DNA of 64,000 bases from NCBI RefSeq assembly GCF_036408795.1, contig NZ_JAZGJP010000008.1, forward strand, positions 1 to 64,000, written 5' to 3'. Source of the stretch: Olsenella_L kribbiana. GTDB taxonomy: Bacteria > Actinomycetota > Coriobacteriia > Coriobacteriales > Atopobiaceae. Below are positions 15,844-23,796 of this stretch, piece after piece. Positions within the stretch are counted from its first letter, which is position 1. Each line of letters opens with the position of its first letter. The position numbers were made by a program, and so were the translations under genes. The notes under the pieces are model-generated. The model was not told the origin of the DNA. It worked only from the letters and a program-made list of their open reading frames with translations, and did not search any database.

Positions 15844-16035
15844 TCAGGATTTCCTTGCCCTGTGTGCGACATAGCAGGCAAGCGCGAAGAAGCCGGCCGT
15901 CACGATGGGGAGGATGACCTGCCAGAAGGCGGCAAAGGCACCCCCGACCCAAAGGGCAAGACACTCCACGGCGAGCATGAGGCCGAGGACGCAGGCGGCG
16001 TAGAGGCTGTATTCCTGAAACGAGATGTCTCCCAT
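15844..16035 (-). CDS. Small two-span membrane protein
   Basis: A 63-residue protein with two hydrophobic segments (about 13-32 and 36-57) and a basic end H-R-A-R-K-S. ATG 16035 is preceded by GGGAGGCCATG; the upstream ATG at 16116 has no binding site and would add a non-hydrophobic stretch. I do not recognise a family. It is alone on this strand between two plus-strand units. Confidence 0.55.
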   Translation of the reverse strand: MGDISFQEYSLYAACVLGLMLAVECLALWVGGAFAAFWQVILPIVTAGFFALACYVAHRARKS

Positions 16036-16247
16036 CATGGCCTCCCGGACAAGAAGCGGATTGCAGCCTATGCTAGGCAGCTCCGATAAGCGCAGAGAAA
16101 GCCATCTGTCAGCCATCTGTTACGGAGATTCGAACAGGGCGCTGAGGACTCTGCACAAAAGCTGAAGGAAAAAGCGGGCGAGCCGTAATATGGCCGAAAC
16201 AGAATCTCCGTATGCTCGTCTTATCGTCCACAGGAAGGATGCAGTCC

Positions 16248-16337
16248 ATGTTCGCAGCCACCGACAATGCAGTTCTGAGCGCTCAGCGCGTGCTGGGTGC
16301 ATGGTGGCGTACAAGGACTTCGAAACTTCCGGCGTGA
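16248..16337 (+). CDS. trpL: Tryptophan leader peptide (attenuator) of trpB2
   Basis: A 29-residue leader with two adjacent tryptophan codons, TGG-TGG at 16302-16307 (residues 19-20: ...L-G-A-W-W-R-T-R...). AGGAAGG lies about eight bases before the ATG. A strong intrinsic terminator follows at 16364-16398 and trpB2 starts at 16442. This is the arrangement of classical ribosome-mediated attenuation: when charged tRNA-Trp is scarce the ribosome stalls at the Trp pair and the downstream RNA refolds. No homology to a known trpL is claimed; the call rests on codons, terminator and downstream gene. Confidence 0.8.
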   Translation: MFAATDNAVLSAQRVLGAWWRTRTSKLPA

Positions 16338-16398
16338 CGACGGCCTTGTCTTCATACACATCTGGGGCTCTCGGTTACGTACCGGGAGCCCCTTTTTT
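16311..16398 (+). promoter_or_regulatory. trp attenuator: leader stems and intrinsic terminator
   Basis: ACAAGG (16311-16316, just after the Trp codons) can pair with CCTTGT (16344-16349). The terminator stem is GGGGCTC-T-CGGT (16364-16375) with ACCG-G-GAGCCCC (16381-16392), a 12-bp stem with one G-T pair, followed by six T at 16393-16398. The antiterminator partner of the GGGGCTC arm is not resolved by eye. Confidence 0.75.
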
Positions 16399-16441
16399 GT
16401 ATGCAGACGCACAGCATTCCCTGAAGAGAAAGAGGAACAAG

Positions 16442-17839
16442 ATGGGCGCAGAAGCAGCAAAGACCGATCCTTACCGCATCTATCTGAAGGAAGACCAGAT
16501 TCCGACCGCCTGGTACAACCTGCGTGCCGATATGCCGGAACCACCCGAGCCGATGAGGCTGCCGAATGGCAAGGTCGCGACGGTCGACGATATCAAGCCA
16601 GTCTTTGCGGACGAGCTCTGCCGCCAGGAACTCGATGACACGACGCGCTACTTCGAGATTCCAGCTCCTGTCATGGAGATGTACAAGGTCTACCGGCCGA
16701 GCCCGCTCTGTCGTGCCTACAACCTCGAGCGCGCGCTCGACACCCCGGCGAAGATCTATTACAAGTTCGAAGGCAACAACACGTCCGGCTCGCACAAGCT
16801 GAACTCCGCCCTTGCCCAGGCCTACTATGCCTATGCCCAGGGCATCACGAACATCACGACCGAGACCGGCGCTGGCCAGTGGGGCACGGCGCTCTCCGAG
16901 GCAGCAGCGCACTTCGGCCTCAACCTCGACGTGTTCATGGTGAAGTGCTCGTATGAGCAGAAGCCCTTCCGCCGTTCTGTCATGCAGACGTTCGGCGCGA
17001 CAATCACGCCGTCGCCGTCCGATACGACCGAGGCAGGCAGGAAGATCCTTGCCGCCGATCCGACGTGCACGGGATCTCTCGGCACCGCCATCTCCGAGGC
17101 GGTCGAGCGTGCGCTCAACGTGCCGGGCAACAAGGGACGCTACCAGCTCGGCAGCGTGCTCAACCAGGTCGTGCTCCATCAGTCGATCATCGGCCTCGAG
17201 TCCTATGAGGCGCTCCGTGAGCTCGGCGAATATCCTGACATTGTTATCGGCTGCTGCGGTGGCGGCTCGAACTTCGCTGGCCTCATCGCCCCCTTCATGC
17301 GCGACAAGCTGACAGGCGTGCATCCTGATACACGCTTCATCGGTGTCGAGCCGGCAAGCTGCCCGTCGCTTACCCGCGGCGTCTATGCCTATGACTACGC
17401 TGATACGGGCCAGACCTGCCCGCTCTGCAAGATGTATACGCTCGGCAATGGCTTCATCCCGAGCTCTGACCATGCAGGTGGCCTGCGCTATCACGGCATG
17501 AGCCCAATCGTCTCGAAGCTCAAGCACGATGGCTGTATGGAGGCTGTCGCCGTGAAGCAGACTGATGTCTTCGCTGCAGCAGAGAAGTTTGCAAAGCTTG
17601 AGACGATTCTGCCGGCACCGGAGAGCTCGCACGCAATCCTTCAGGCCATCCGCGAGGCAGAAGCCTGCCGAGAGACGGGCGAGGCGAAGACGATCCTCTT
17701 CGGCCTCACCGGCACCGGCTACTTCGATATGGTCGCTTATGACAAGTACAACAAGGGCGAGCTCGAGGACCATATCCCCACGGACGAAGAGCTGCAGGCT
17801 GGCTTCGATACGATTCCCCATATTCCGGGCATCCAGTAG
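16442..17839 (+). CDS. trpB: TrpB-like pyridoxal phosphate enzyme (TrpB2)
   Basis: A 465-residue tryptophan synthase beta subunit of the TrpB2 type, which condenses indole with serine (or phosphoserine) to give tryptophan, typically without a TrpA partner. The pyridoxal phosphate lysine is K119 in G-S-H-K-L-N-S-A-L; the phosphate loop is C-C-G-G-G-S-N-F. The N-terminus (Y-N-L-R-A-D-M-P) and length exceed TrpB1 and fit TrpB2. No other trp genes adjoin, so it probably salvages indole. Regulation by a Trp leader peptide is evident immediately upstream. ATG 16442 has AAAGAGGAAC before it. Confidence 0.92.
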   Translation: MGAEAAKTDPYRIYLKEDQIPTAWYNLRADMPEPPEPMRLPNGKVATVDDIKPVFADELCRQELDDTTRYFEIPAPVMEMYKVYRPSPLCRAYNLERALDTPAKIYYKFEGNNTSGSHKLNSALAQAYYAYAQGITNITTETGAGQWGTALSEAAAHFGLNLDVFMVKCSYEQKPFRRSVMQTFGATITPSPSDTTEAGRKILAADPTCTGSLGTAISEAVERALNVPGNKGRYQLGSVLNQVVLHQSIIGLESYEALRELGEYPDIVIGCCGGGSNFAGLIAPFMRDKLTGVHPDTRFIGVEPASCPSLTRGVYAYDYADTGQTCPLCKMYTLGNGFIPSSDHAGGLRYHGMSPIVSKLKHDGCMEAVAVKQTDVFAAAEKFAKLETILPAPESSHAILQAIREAEACRETGEAKTILFGLTGTGYFDMVAYDKYNKGELEDHIPTDEELQAGFDTIPHIPGIQ

Positions 17840-17972
17840 AAGGAAGCATCTGCCGCTGGCAGGTCTGAGATAACAAGACAGAGACAATGTGTGCGATTGT
17901 GCTCATGTCAAGTCGCATTTCGGGTAAGCTCCTCCCTAAAAGACCTTCTGGCCTACGGGGGGAGCTCATATC

Positions 17973-19478
17973 ATGGCTGATTTGAAACGGACGGCTCTGG
18001 TGTCTGCCGGAGCAGCAGCGGCATGCGTGGCAACTTTGGCGTCGGTGAAGACGGCACTTCTCAAGCCTTCCAGGCCCAAAGGTGCTCCGATCGGAGCGGA
18101 TGGCTATGAGGCAGGGATGGATGCGGTCGAGCGCTTCCAGGAGCTCCTCCGGATTCCTACGGTCTCGAGAGACAATGTCTCGGTGCGCGACGATGAGGCA
18201 TTCAGGCGCTGGATCCCGACGCTCGAGCGGCTCTATCCGAAGACGCTTGCGGCAACGGAGCTTCATCGCATCGATGATTTCGGCATCCTCCTCCGCTGGC
18301 CAGGACGCGATGCTTCCCTCGACCCTGTCATCGTTATGGCGCATCAGGATGTCGTGCCCACAGAAGGGCAGGCCTGGACGCATGATCCCTTTGCGGCAGA
18401 GATCTCTGATGGTGAAATCTGGGGCAGGGGAACGCTCGATACGAAGTGCATCGACTGTGCGCTCTTCGAAGCGATGGAATATCTGATCAGTGAGGGCTAT
18501 GTGCCGCCACGCGATGTGTGGTTCTTCTCTTCGGATGGCGAGGAGATCAATGCGCCGACCTCGAAGCATGCGGTTGCCTGGCTCAAGGAGCACAACATCA
18601 CGCCCTATATGGTGCTCGATGAGGGAGGGGCGCTTGCAACAGATGCAGGCCTGGGCGTCACGACCCCGATTGCTATGGTCGGCGTCTCCGAGAAGGGGCA
18701 TGTCGACCTGCTGGTGAAGGCGTATGCCGAAGGCGGCCATGCCTCGACGCCGGGCAGAAACGATGCGGCGGCACTGCTCTCCCGTGTCGTTTCGCGCATC
18801 GTGGACAACCCGCCCAAACCGCGCCTGATTCCTGTCGTGGCACGCACGCTCTCAGAGATCGGTGCCTGGGCAGGAGGGCCGTATCCGGCTGTGTTTGCAA
18901 ACCTCTGGGCGACGAAGCCTCTTGTCGAGCAGCTCATGAGCAAGAGCCCGGAGACGGCCGCAATGCTTCGGACCACGTATGCCGTGACGCAGCTCAAGGG
19001 GTCGGCAGCGCATAACGTGCTGCCGGCTGTTGCCGAAGCGAACCTCAATGTGCGCGTCGCCCCGTTTGAGACGATCTCCGATGCACTCGAGCGTGCACGC
19101 ATGCTTGCAGCAGCAGAATGCAAGGCATCGGGTGTGCCGCCCACGAGGGTCGAGGTCTCGATCCGCGAGGAGTGCCCCTACGGAGAGCCGGCTCCCATCA
19201 GCCCCTGGGAGCATGAGCGCGCCTTCGACTATATCCATCGCTGCGTGGCAGGCGTCTATCCCGAAGCAGGCTTTGCGCCCTACGTGCAGAACTCCTCGAC
19301 CGATTCGCTCCAGTTCTGTGCCATCTGCAAGCGGGTCTACCGCTTTGCCGGCTTCATCTATTCGAAGGAAGCCCGCTCCCTCATTCATGCGGCGAATGAG
19401 CGCATCGGCGTCGATGTGTTCAGACGCGGCATTGGCTTCTATGTGGCGTTTCTGGGACACCTCGAGGAGCTGGCATAG
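17973..19478 (+). CDS. M20 family metallopeptidase (carboxypeptidase S-like)
   Basis: A 501-residue M20 zinc peptidase. The N-terminus has a hydrophobic stretch (residues 8-28) that may be a signal anchor, so it may sit at the membrane. Metal-site motifs are A-H-Q-D-V-V-P, G-R-G-T-L-D-T-K, S-S-D-G-E-E and D-E-G-G; the dimerisation lid starts near G-V-S-E-K-G-H. The length and motif set match the yeast carboxypeptidase S/Gly-X group rather than PepT or DapE. It likely trims C-terminal residues or acyl-amino acids. Start ATG follows GGGGGGAGCTCATATC. An MFS gene follows after 32 bases and may carry its product. Confidence 0.87.
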   Translation: MADLKRTALVSAGAAAACVATLASVKTALLKPSRPKGAPIGADGYEAGMDAVERFQELLRIPTVSRDNVSVRDDEAFRRWIPTLERLYPKTLAATELHRIDDFGILLRWPGRDASLDPVIVMAHQDVVPTEGQAWTHDPFAAEISDGEIWGRGTLDTKCIDCALFEAMEYLISEGYVPPRDVWFFSSDGEEINAPTSKHAVAWLKEHNITPYMVLDEGGALATDAGLGVTTPIAMVGVSEKGHVDLLVKAYAEGGHASTPGRNDAAALLSRVVSRIVDNPPKPRLIPVVARTLSEIGAWAGGPYPAVFANLWATKPLVEQLMSKSPETAAMLRTTYAVTQLKGSAAHNVLPAVAEANLNVRVAPFETISDALERARMLAAAECKASGVPPTRVEVSIREECPYGEPAPISPWEHERAFDYIHRCVAGVYPEAGFAPYVQNSSTDSLQFCAICKRVYRFAGFIYSKEARSLIHAANERIGVDVFRRGIGFYVAFLGHLEELA

Positions 19479-19510
19479 AGCAAGAAGATATCCATTGGCA
19501 GGAGGTTTGC

Positions 19511-20842
19511 ATGAGCGAGAAGGATATGCGCAAGAAGGCAGCGAAGATCGACTATGCGACAGTTGCATTCGCGAGCCTGCCATTCATGGGGATGATCAGC
19601 TTCTGGCAGGTCTTTGACGGCATCATTCCGAAGATGCTCACGCAGACCTTCGGCCTCTCGAATGCCGTGACTGGATTCGTGATGGCAATAGACAACATCT
19701 TCGGGCTGTTCCTTCTGCCGCTCTTCGGCATCCTCTCGGACCGCTGCACCTCGAAGCTCGGGCGCCGCACGCCCTTCATCATTGCAGGCTCGATCCTGGC
19801 CGTTATCGGAACGCCGCTCATCGCAATTGCGAACAATGTCGGCAGCCTGGCCCTTCTGATCTCCGCCATCATCCTGACGCTTGTCGCGATCTGCATGTAT
19901 AGGACCATGACCGTGGCAATCGTGGCAGATATCACGCCGCGTCCCCTGCGCATGAAGACCGACTCCGTCAAGAAGCTTGTCGGCTATGCCGGCACCGGCG
20001 TCATGCTTGTCTGCATCTCGGCCATGGTGCCGAAGACAGAGCATCCTGACTATCTGCCGCTCTTCCTCGTGCAGGCAGGGATGATCCTGCTCTCGCTTCT
20101 TCTCTATCTTGCCAAGGTCAGGGAGCCGAAGCTCGTCGAGGAGATGCATGCCAAGAGCCTCGAGATGGGCATCAAGGAAGACGAGATCGAGAAGGACGAC
20201 TCGCCTGAGGCGGGCGGCAAGGACAAGATCACAGACCCTGACATCCACCGCTCGCTCGTGCTGCTTCTTGCGGCAGACTTCTTCTACTACATGAGCTACA
20301 ACGCAATGACCACGAACATCAGCAGGTATGCCGACACATTCTACGGAATGCAGGGAGGCTCCTTTGCGATCATCAACATCGTGACGATCATCGGTGCCCT
20401 TGCGACCTATGTGCCGCTGGCGAACCTGTCGCTTCGTATCGGCAGGAAGAAGGTCGGCCTCCTCTGTGGCGCTGCCATGGCAGTGTGCCCCGTGATTCTG
20501 TGGCTTGTGCCGGGCTTCCATCCTGCCTTCTATGCCCTCTTCCTTGTTATGGGTGCAGGCCTGGGCGGCGTCGACCTCTGCGTCTTCAACATGATCCTGG
20601 AGCTCTGCTCGGCCCGCTCCGTCGGACGCTATTCCGGCTACTACTACACGGTGTCCATGGCAGCGCAGGTCGCAACGCCTATCCTCTCTGGCCTCGTTAT
20701 GGATGTGGCGCCTGGGACGCTCTTCCTCTACATCGCCCTCATGGGTCTTGCTATGGTCATCTCGCTGGTCCTTGCGAAGCACGGCGACGCAATCTTGATC
20801 GACGAGGTCGCAGCACGCGAGGAGAAGGCTGAAGCGCACTAG
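19511..20842 (+). CDS. MFS transporter, GPH/sugar-cation symporter-like
   Basis: A 443-residue, roughly 12-span carrier. The motif D-R-C-T-S-K-L-G-R-R-T-P-F-I between spans 2 and 3 and the long charged central loop (about 205-240) resemble the glycoside-pentoside-hexuronide/SLC45-like group of the major facilitator superfamily. The substrate cannot be read from sequence; the preceding peptidase gene might suggest peptides or amino acids, but the family usually carries sugars. AGGAGGTTTGC precedes the ATG. Confidence 0.8.
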   Translation: MSEKDMRKKAAKIDYATVAFASLPFMGMISFWQVFDGIIPKMLTQTFGLSNAVTGFVMAIDNIFGLFLLPLFGILSDRCTSKLGRRTPFIIAGSILAVIGTPLIAIANNVGSLALLISAIILTLVAICMYRTMTVAIVADITPRPLRMKTDSVKKLVGYAGTGVMLVCISAMVPKTEHPDYLPLFLVQAGMILLSLLLYLAKVREPKLVEEMHAKSLEMGIKEDEIEKDDSPEAGGKDKITDPDIHRSLVLLLAADFFYYMSYNAMTTNISRYADTFYGMQGGSFAIINIVTIIGALATYVPLANLSLRIGRKKVGLLCGAAMAVCPVILWLVPGFHPAFYALFLVMGAGLGGVDLCVFNMILELCSARSVGRYSGYYYTVSMAAQVATPILSGLVMDVAPGTLFLYIALMGLAMVISLVLAKHGDAILIDEVAAREEKAEAH

Positions 20843-20913
20843 ATGGAGCTTTGCTGAGCCGAGCTTCCGCTCTGCTACGCTTTGAAGCAGATCCGGACTT
20901 CAAGGAGGAAACC

Positions 20914-21282
20914 ATGCAGGCACGCTTCATCCACCGCTGCACCCACGTGCTCGATCTCGAAGCCACGAAGAAGTTCTATGAGAAGGCGCTCGGCTTCCAC
21001 GTCGTGAGGGTATCGGGACCCGAGGACGGCTCCTGGTCGAACACGTTCATGGCAAACGACGCAGCGCCCTTCGAGCTCGAGCTTACCTGGAACAGGGGAC
21101 GCACGGAGCCCTACGACAATGGCGGGAGGGACACCCACATCGCCTTTGCGGTCGATGACTTCGAGGCCTACCACGAGCTTCACCGCCAGATGGGCGTCAT
21201 CGACAAGGAGAATCCCGCGATGGGACTCTACTTCATCTGCGATCCTGACGGGCAGAGGATCGAGATCCTGCCTGAGAAATAA
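20914..21282 (+). CDS. Glyoxalase I-like VOC family protein
   Basis: A 122-residue vicinal-oxygen-chelate protein close to lactoylglutathione lyase (GloA), which detoxifies methylglyoxal hemithioacetals. Metal ligands expected for GloA are visible: His in F-I-H-R-C-T-H, Glu in P-F-E-L-E-L-T, His in D-T-H-I-A-F-A-V-D-D and Glu in R-I-E-I-L. Coriobacteria generally lack glutathione, so another thiol may be used; that is inference. ATG 20914 follows CAAGGAGGAAACC. A strong terminator follows. Confidence 0.87.
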   Translation: MQARFIHRCTHVLDLEATKKFYEKALGFHVVRVSGPEDGSWSNTFMANDAAPFELELTWNRGRTEPYDNGGRDTHIAFAVDDFEAYHELHRQMGVIDKENPAMGLYFICDPDGQRIEILPEK

Positions 21283-21304
21283 GCGGCAGGGAAACCTGCG
21301 TCTC

Positions 21305-21334
21305 AAGGGCTTCCGGAATATTCCGGGAGCCCTT
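21305..21334 (+). terminator. Intrinsic terminator after the glyoxalase-like gene
   Basis: AAGGGCT at 21305-21311 pairs with AGCCCTT at 21328-21334, with an inner CCGGAATATTCCGG self-pairing stem, followed by CTTCTTT. Confidence 0.85.
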
Positions 21335-21723
21335 CTTCTTTGGGCGAAGGCATGGACGGAAGACCAACTCGACAGGGAAAAGTCTCAACTCGACACCCCT
21401 GAGCGTGAACTCGACAGGAACTTCTGAAGATGCCTTCAAGGACGCGTTTCGGTAGTGTGAATGTATGGGCTGATGCTGAGGAATTTCGGCTATCCTCGAG
21501 GTCAAGACCTTTCTCGGCGCTATGATTCATGCGCATGAATCCTTCCCGTATGGATATCCCTTCCCAAGATCGCATGGCAGAGCTCTCTCTGCCCCACACA
21601 AGACGAAACCCCCGGCTTTGCCGGAGCGGCAGGTCCTGCAGGAAGAGACAGGAAAGATCTCACGGGAAAGGCTGAAGACAGAATCGTCCGCCTGGCAGGC
21701 GCCAGGCAGGTGGAGTGATAGCA
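21335..21723. other. Gene-free stretch with phased repeats and an 18-bp palindrome
   Basis: About 390 bases without a convincing gene. It holds AACTCGACA three times at exact 21-base spacing (21366, 21387, 21408), the perfect palindrome GATTCATGCGCATGAATC (21524-21541), and small hairpins CCGGC-TTT-GCCGG (21612-21624) and CCTGGC-AGGC-GCCAGG near 21695. Promoter elements for the DUF4012 gene should lie here but no clear -35/-10 pair is seen. Confidence 0.6.
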
Positions 21724-23715
21724 ATGACAGACAAGCAGCATGCACGCCATTTCAAGGAAGAGGAGCCGAAGCGCCGGCGCAGAGAGAGAAAGACCAAGGA
21801 AGAGAAGGCTCCTCAGCGTCCCGCCAAGAGGGAAGAGGCCGCTGCGTATCCCGAAGCTGAACCAGAAGACGAGGATGGCTTCACGCAGATAGCCGATGTC
21901 GTGGATTCTGCGGCGGGAGATGCGTGGGACGATCCCTTCGACCTCATGCCTGAGATGCAGGAAGAGTCTGAACCTGTCCAGCTGAAGGCAGAGCCTGAGC
22001 CGGAGCCGAAGAAGCATCACCCAATCCGAAACCTGATCGTCTTCCTTCTTGTCCTCTTCATTGCAGCGGCAGGTGTCTTCGGCTACGAGTTCCATGAGAG
22101 TGCCCAGTCTGTCGCCTCCTCTGCACGTGCTGTGGCAGCGACAGGATCTGACTTCATGTCGTCGGTGCAGTCGGGCTCGACCACCTCGCTTTCCGGGAAT
22201 GCCGAGAGCCTTGCGCGCTATGCCGCCTCGATGGAGCAGGAGACCGAGAGTCCGGTCTGGAAGATCGCAGAGCACCTTCCTGTCATCGGAGACGATGCGT
22301 CGCGTGTGGCTACGCTTGCCGATGTGGTCCAGGACCTGACGGACAATGTCGCGAAGCCGGTCGCAGAGAGCCTTTCTGCTGTCTCAGGCGAGCAGCCCTT
22401 TGCCGATCATGCAATCAATGCCTCGGTCCTGAAGACCTACTGCGACGCGCTGGCCGATGCTGCGCCTTCGCTTGCCGCCGCGCGGGAGACGGTCGACAGT
22501 CTCGGCACGGCAGATTTCGCTGAGGTTGCTGAACCGCTTGCTGCCATACAGGAGAGGCTCGACACGATTGGCGCTGTTGCAGGACGTGCCGAGGAGCTCT
22601 CGCCGGTGATCTCCGGCATGTTCGGGGCAGAGGGGGAGAGGACCTATCTCTTCGTCGTCGAGGACACTTCCGACATCCGCTCGGTCGGCGGCGCTGCGAC
22701 GTCTGCTGCGGTCATGACCATAGACAATGGAGCAATCAGGCTCGAGAGCTTCGAGGATCTCTCCGATGAGCTTGTCAGAGATGATGTGCTGACCGACGAC
22801 GAGCAGACGCTTCTCGGCCTCATGGGGCATGACGGCAGCTTCACGGCAGACGACGCAGGCTCGCTTCCGAGCTTCTCCCGCGCCGCGCAGGTCCTCATCC
22901 AGGCGGCAGAGGCTTCTGGCAAGACGAAGATTGACGGCGTGATTGCGGTCGACCCGATGTTCCTGCAGAGCATGCTTGGCCTTACGAGTGGCGTCACGGC
23001 ATCCGATGGCACGAAGATCGACGGGACAAATCTCGCAGCCCTGCTGCTTGCCCCTGATGATGAGGACACCGCCAATACGTCGTTTGCGCAGACCGCGAGC
23101 CTTGCGGTCAATGCCGTGCTCTCGAACATGGACGAGATGTCCTACGGCAGCCTCGCAAAGGTCCTGAATGCCGGCGTGGACGAGGGACGCCTGCTCTTCT
23201 ACATGGCAGAAGACGATGAGGAGAAGGTGCTCGATGCTATCGGTGCGGCTGGCTCCTTTGCAGAGGATGCCTCGACGTCTGAGACCGGCTTCTTCCTCTC
23301 CGATGTCTCGGATACGGGGCTCGGCAGCTCGATCTCGATCGAAGGAACCATCGGCGATGCGGTGGTCGCATCCGATGGCAGCATCTCCTACGACGTGACC
23401 GTGAAGCTTGCCAACAGTGCCGAAGACACAGACGAAGAGCGGACACTTTCGGCTCCGGGCAAGGAGGCAGAGGAGCCCTCGACACTCATGGGCTTTGCTA
23501 TCACCGCCCCTGCAGGTGCTGCAATCTCCAAGCTTTCCTGCGATGCAGCATCCGAGTCGGACGATGAGCTTTCGCTTTACGGGACCGATGTGTGGGCGGG
23601 CACGTTCAGCCTCGGTGCGGGAGAGTCGGCATCCTTCACCTACACGGTGACGCTTCCTGCGGGAGCAGATGCCGCGCTCACGCTCAGGATGACGCCGCAG
23701 CCGATGGCTGCCTGA
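21724..23715 (+). CDS. DUF4012 membrane protein
   Basis: A 663-residue protein with a long charged cytoplasmic N-terminus (about 1-100, with K-R-R-R-R-E-R-K and later a Glu/Pro repeat), one membrane span at about 105-125 (N-L-I-V-F-L-L-V-L-F-I-A-A-A-G-V-F) and a large outside domain. The segment Y-L-F-V-V-E-D-T-S-D-I-R-S-V-G-G followed by the V-D-P-M-F-L block is the DUF4012 signature, here more divergent than the usual N-N-A-E-L-R-P-T-G-G-F-I-G. DUF4012 is linked to cell-envelope polysaccharide loci in Gram-positive bacteria; no such genes adjoin here. ATG 21724 is preferred to GTG 21715 because GGTGGAG is correctly spaced. Confidence 0.78.
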   Translation: MTDKQHARHFKEEEPKRRRRERKTKEEKAPQRPAKREEAAAYPEAEPEDEDGFTQIADVVDSAAGDAWDDPFDLMPEMQEESEPVQLKAEPEPEPKKHHPIRNLIVFLLVLFIAAAGVFGYEFHESAQSVASSARAVAATGSDFMSSVQSGSTTSLSGNAESLARYAASMEQETESPVWKIAEHLPVIGDDASRVATLADVVQDLTDNVAKPVAESLSAVSGEQPFADHAINASVLKTYCDALADAAPSLAAARETVDSLGTADFAEVAEPLAAIQERLDTIGAVAGRAEELSPVISGMFGAEGERTYLFVVEDTSDIRSVGGAATSAAVMTIDNGAIRLESFEDLSDELVRDDVLTDDEQTLLGLMGHDGSFTADDAGSLPSFSRAAQVLIQAAEASGKTKIDGVIAVDPMFLQSMLGLTSGVTASDGTKIDGTNLAALLLAPDDEDTANTSFAQTASLAVNAVLSNMDEMSYGSLAKVLNAGVDEGRLLFYMAEDDEEKVLDAIGAAGSFAEDASTSETGFFLSDVSDTGLGSSISIEGTIGDAVVASDGSISYDVTVKLANSAEDTDEERTLSAPGKEAEEPSTLMGFAITAPAGAAISKLSCDAASESDDELSLYGTDVWAGTFSLGAGESASFTYTVTLPAGADAALTLRMTPQPMAA

Positions 23716-23734
23716 GAGGACTGCAAGATGCGAG

Positions 23735-23769
23735 AAAGGCTCCTGGCGGATGGTCCGCCAGGAGCCTTT
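23735..23769. terminator. Strong bidirectional terminator
   Basis: A perfect 16-bp stem: AAAGGCTCCTGGCGGA (23735-23750), loop TGG, TCCGCCAGGAGCCTTT (23754-23769). It separates two convergent units. Confidence 0.88.
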
Positions 23770-23796
23770 CCATGTCTGGATCCTCTCCCGCGATGT

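Noticed and set aside
16290..16398. T-box riboswitch before trpB2
   Set aside because: GGTGGCGTAC looks a little like the T-box GGTGGTACCGCG but lacks the ACCGC core and specifier loop; the tandem Trp codons in a translated ORF explain the region better.
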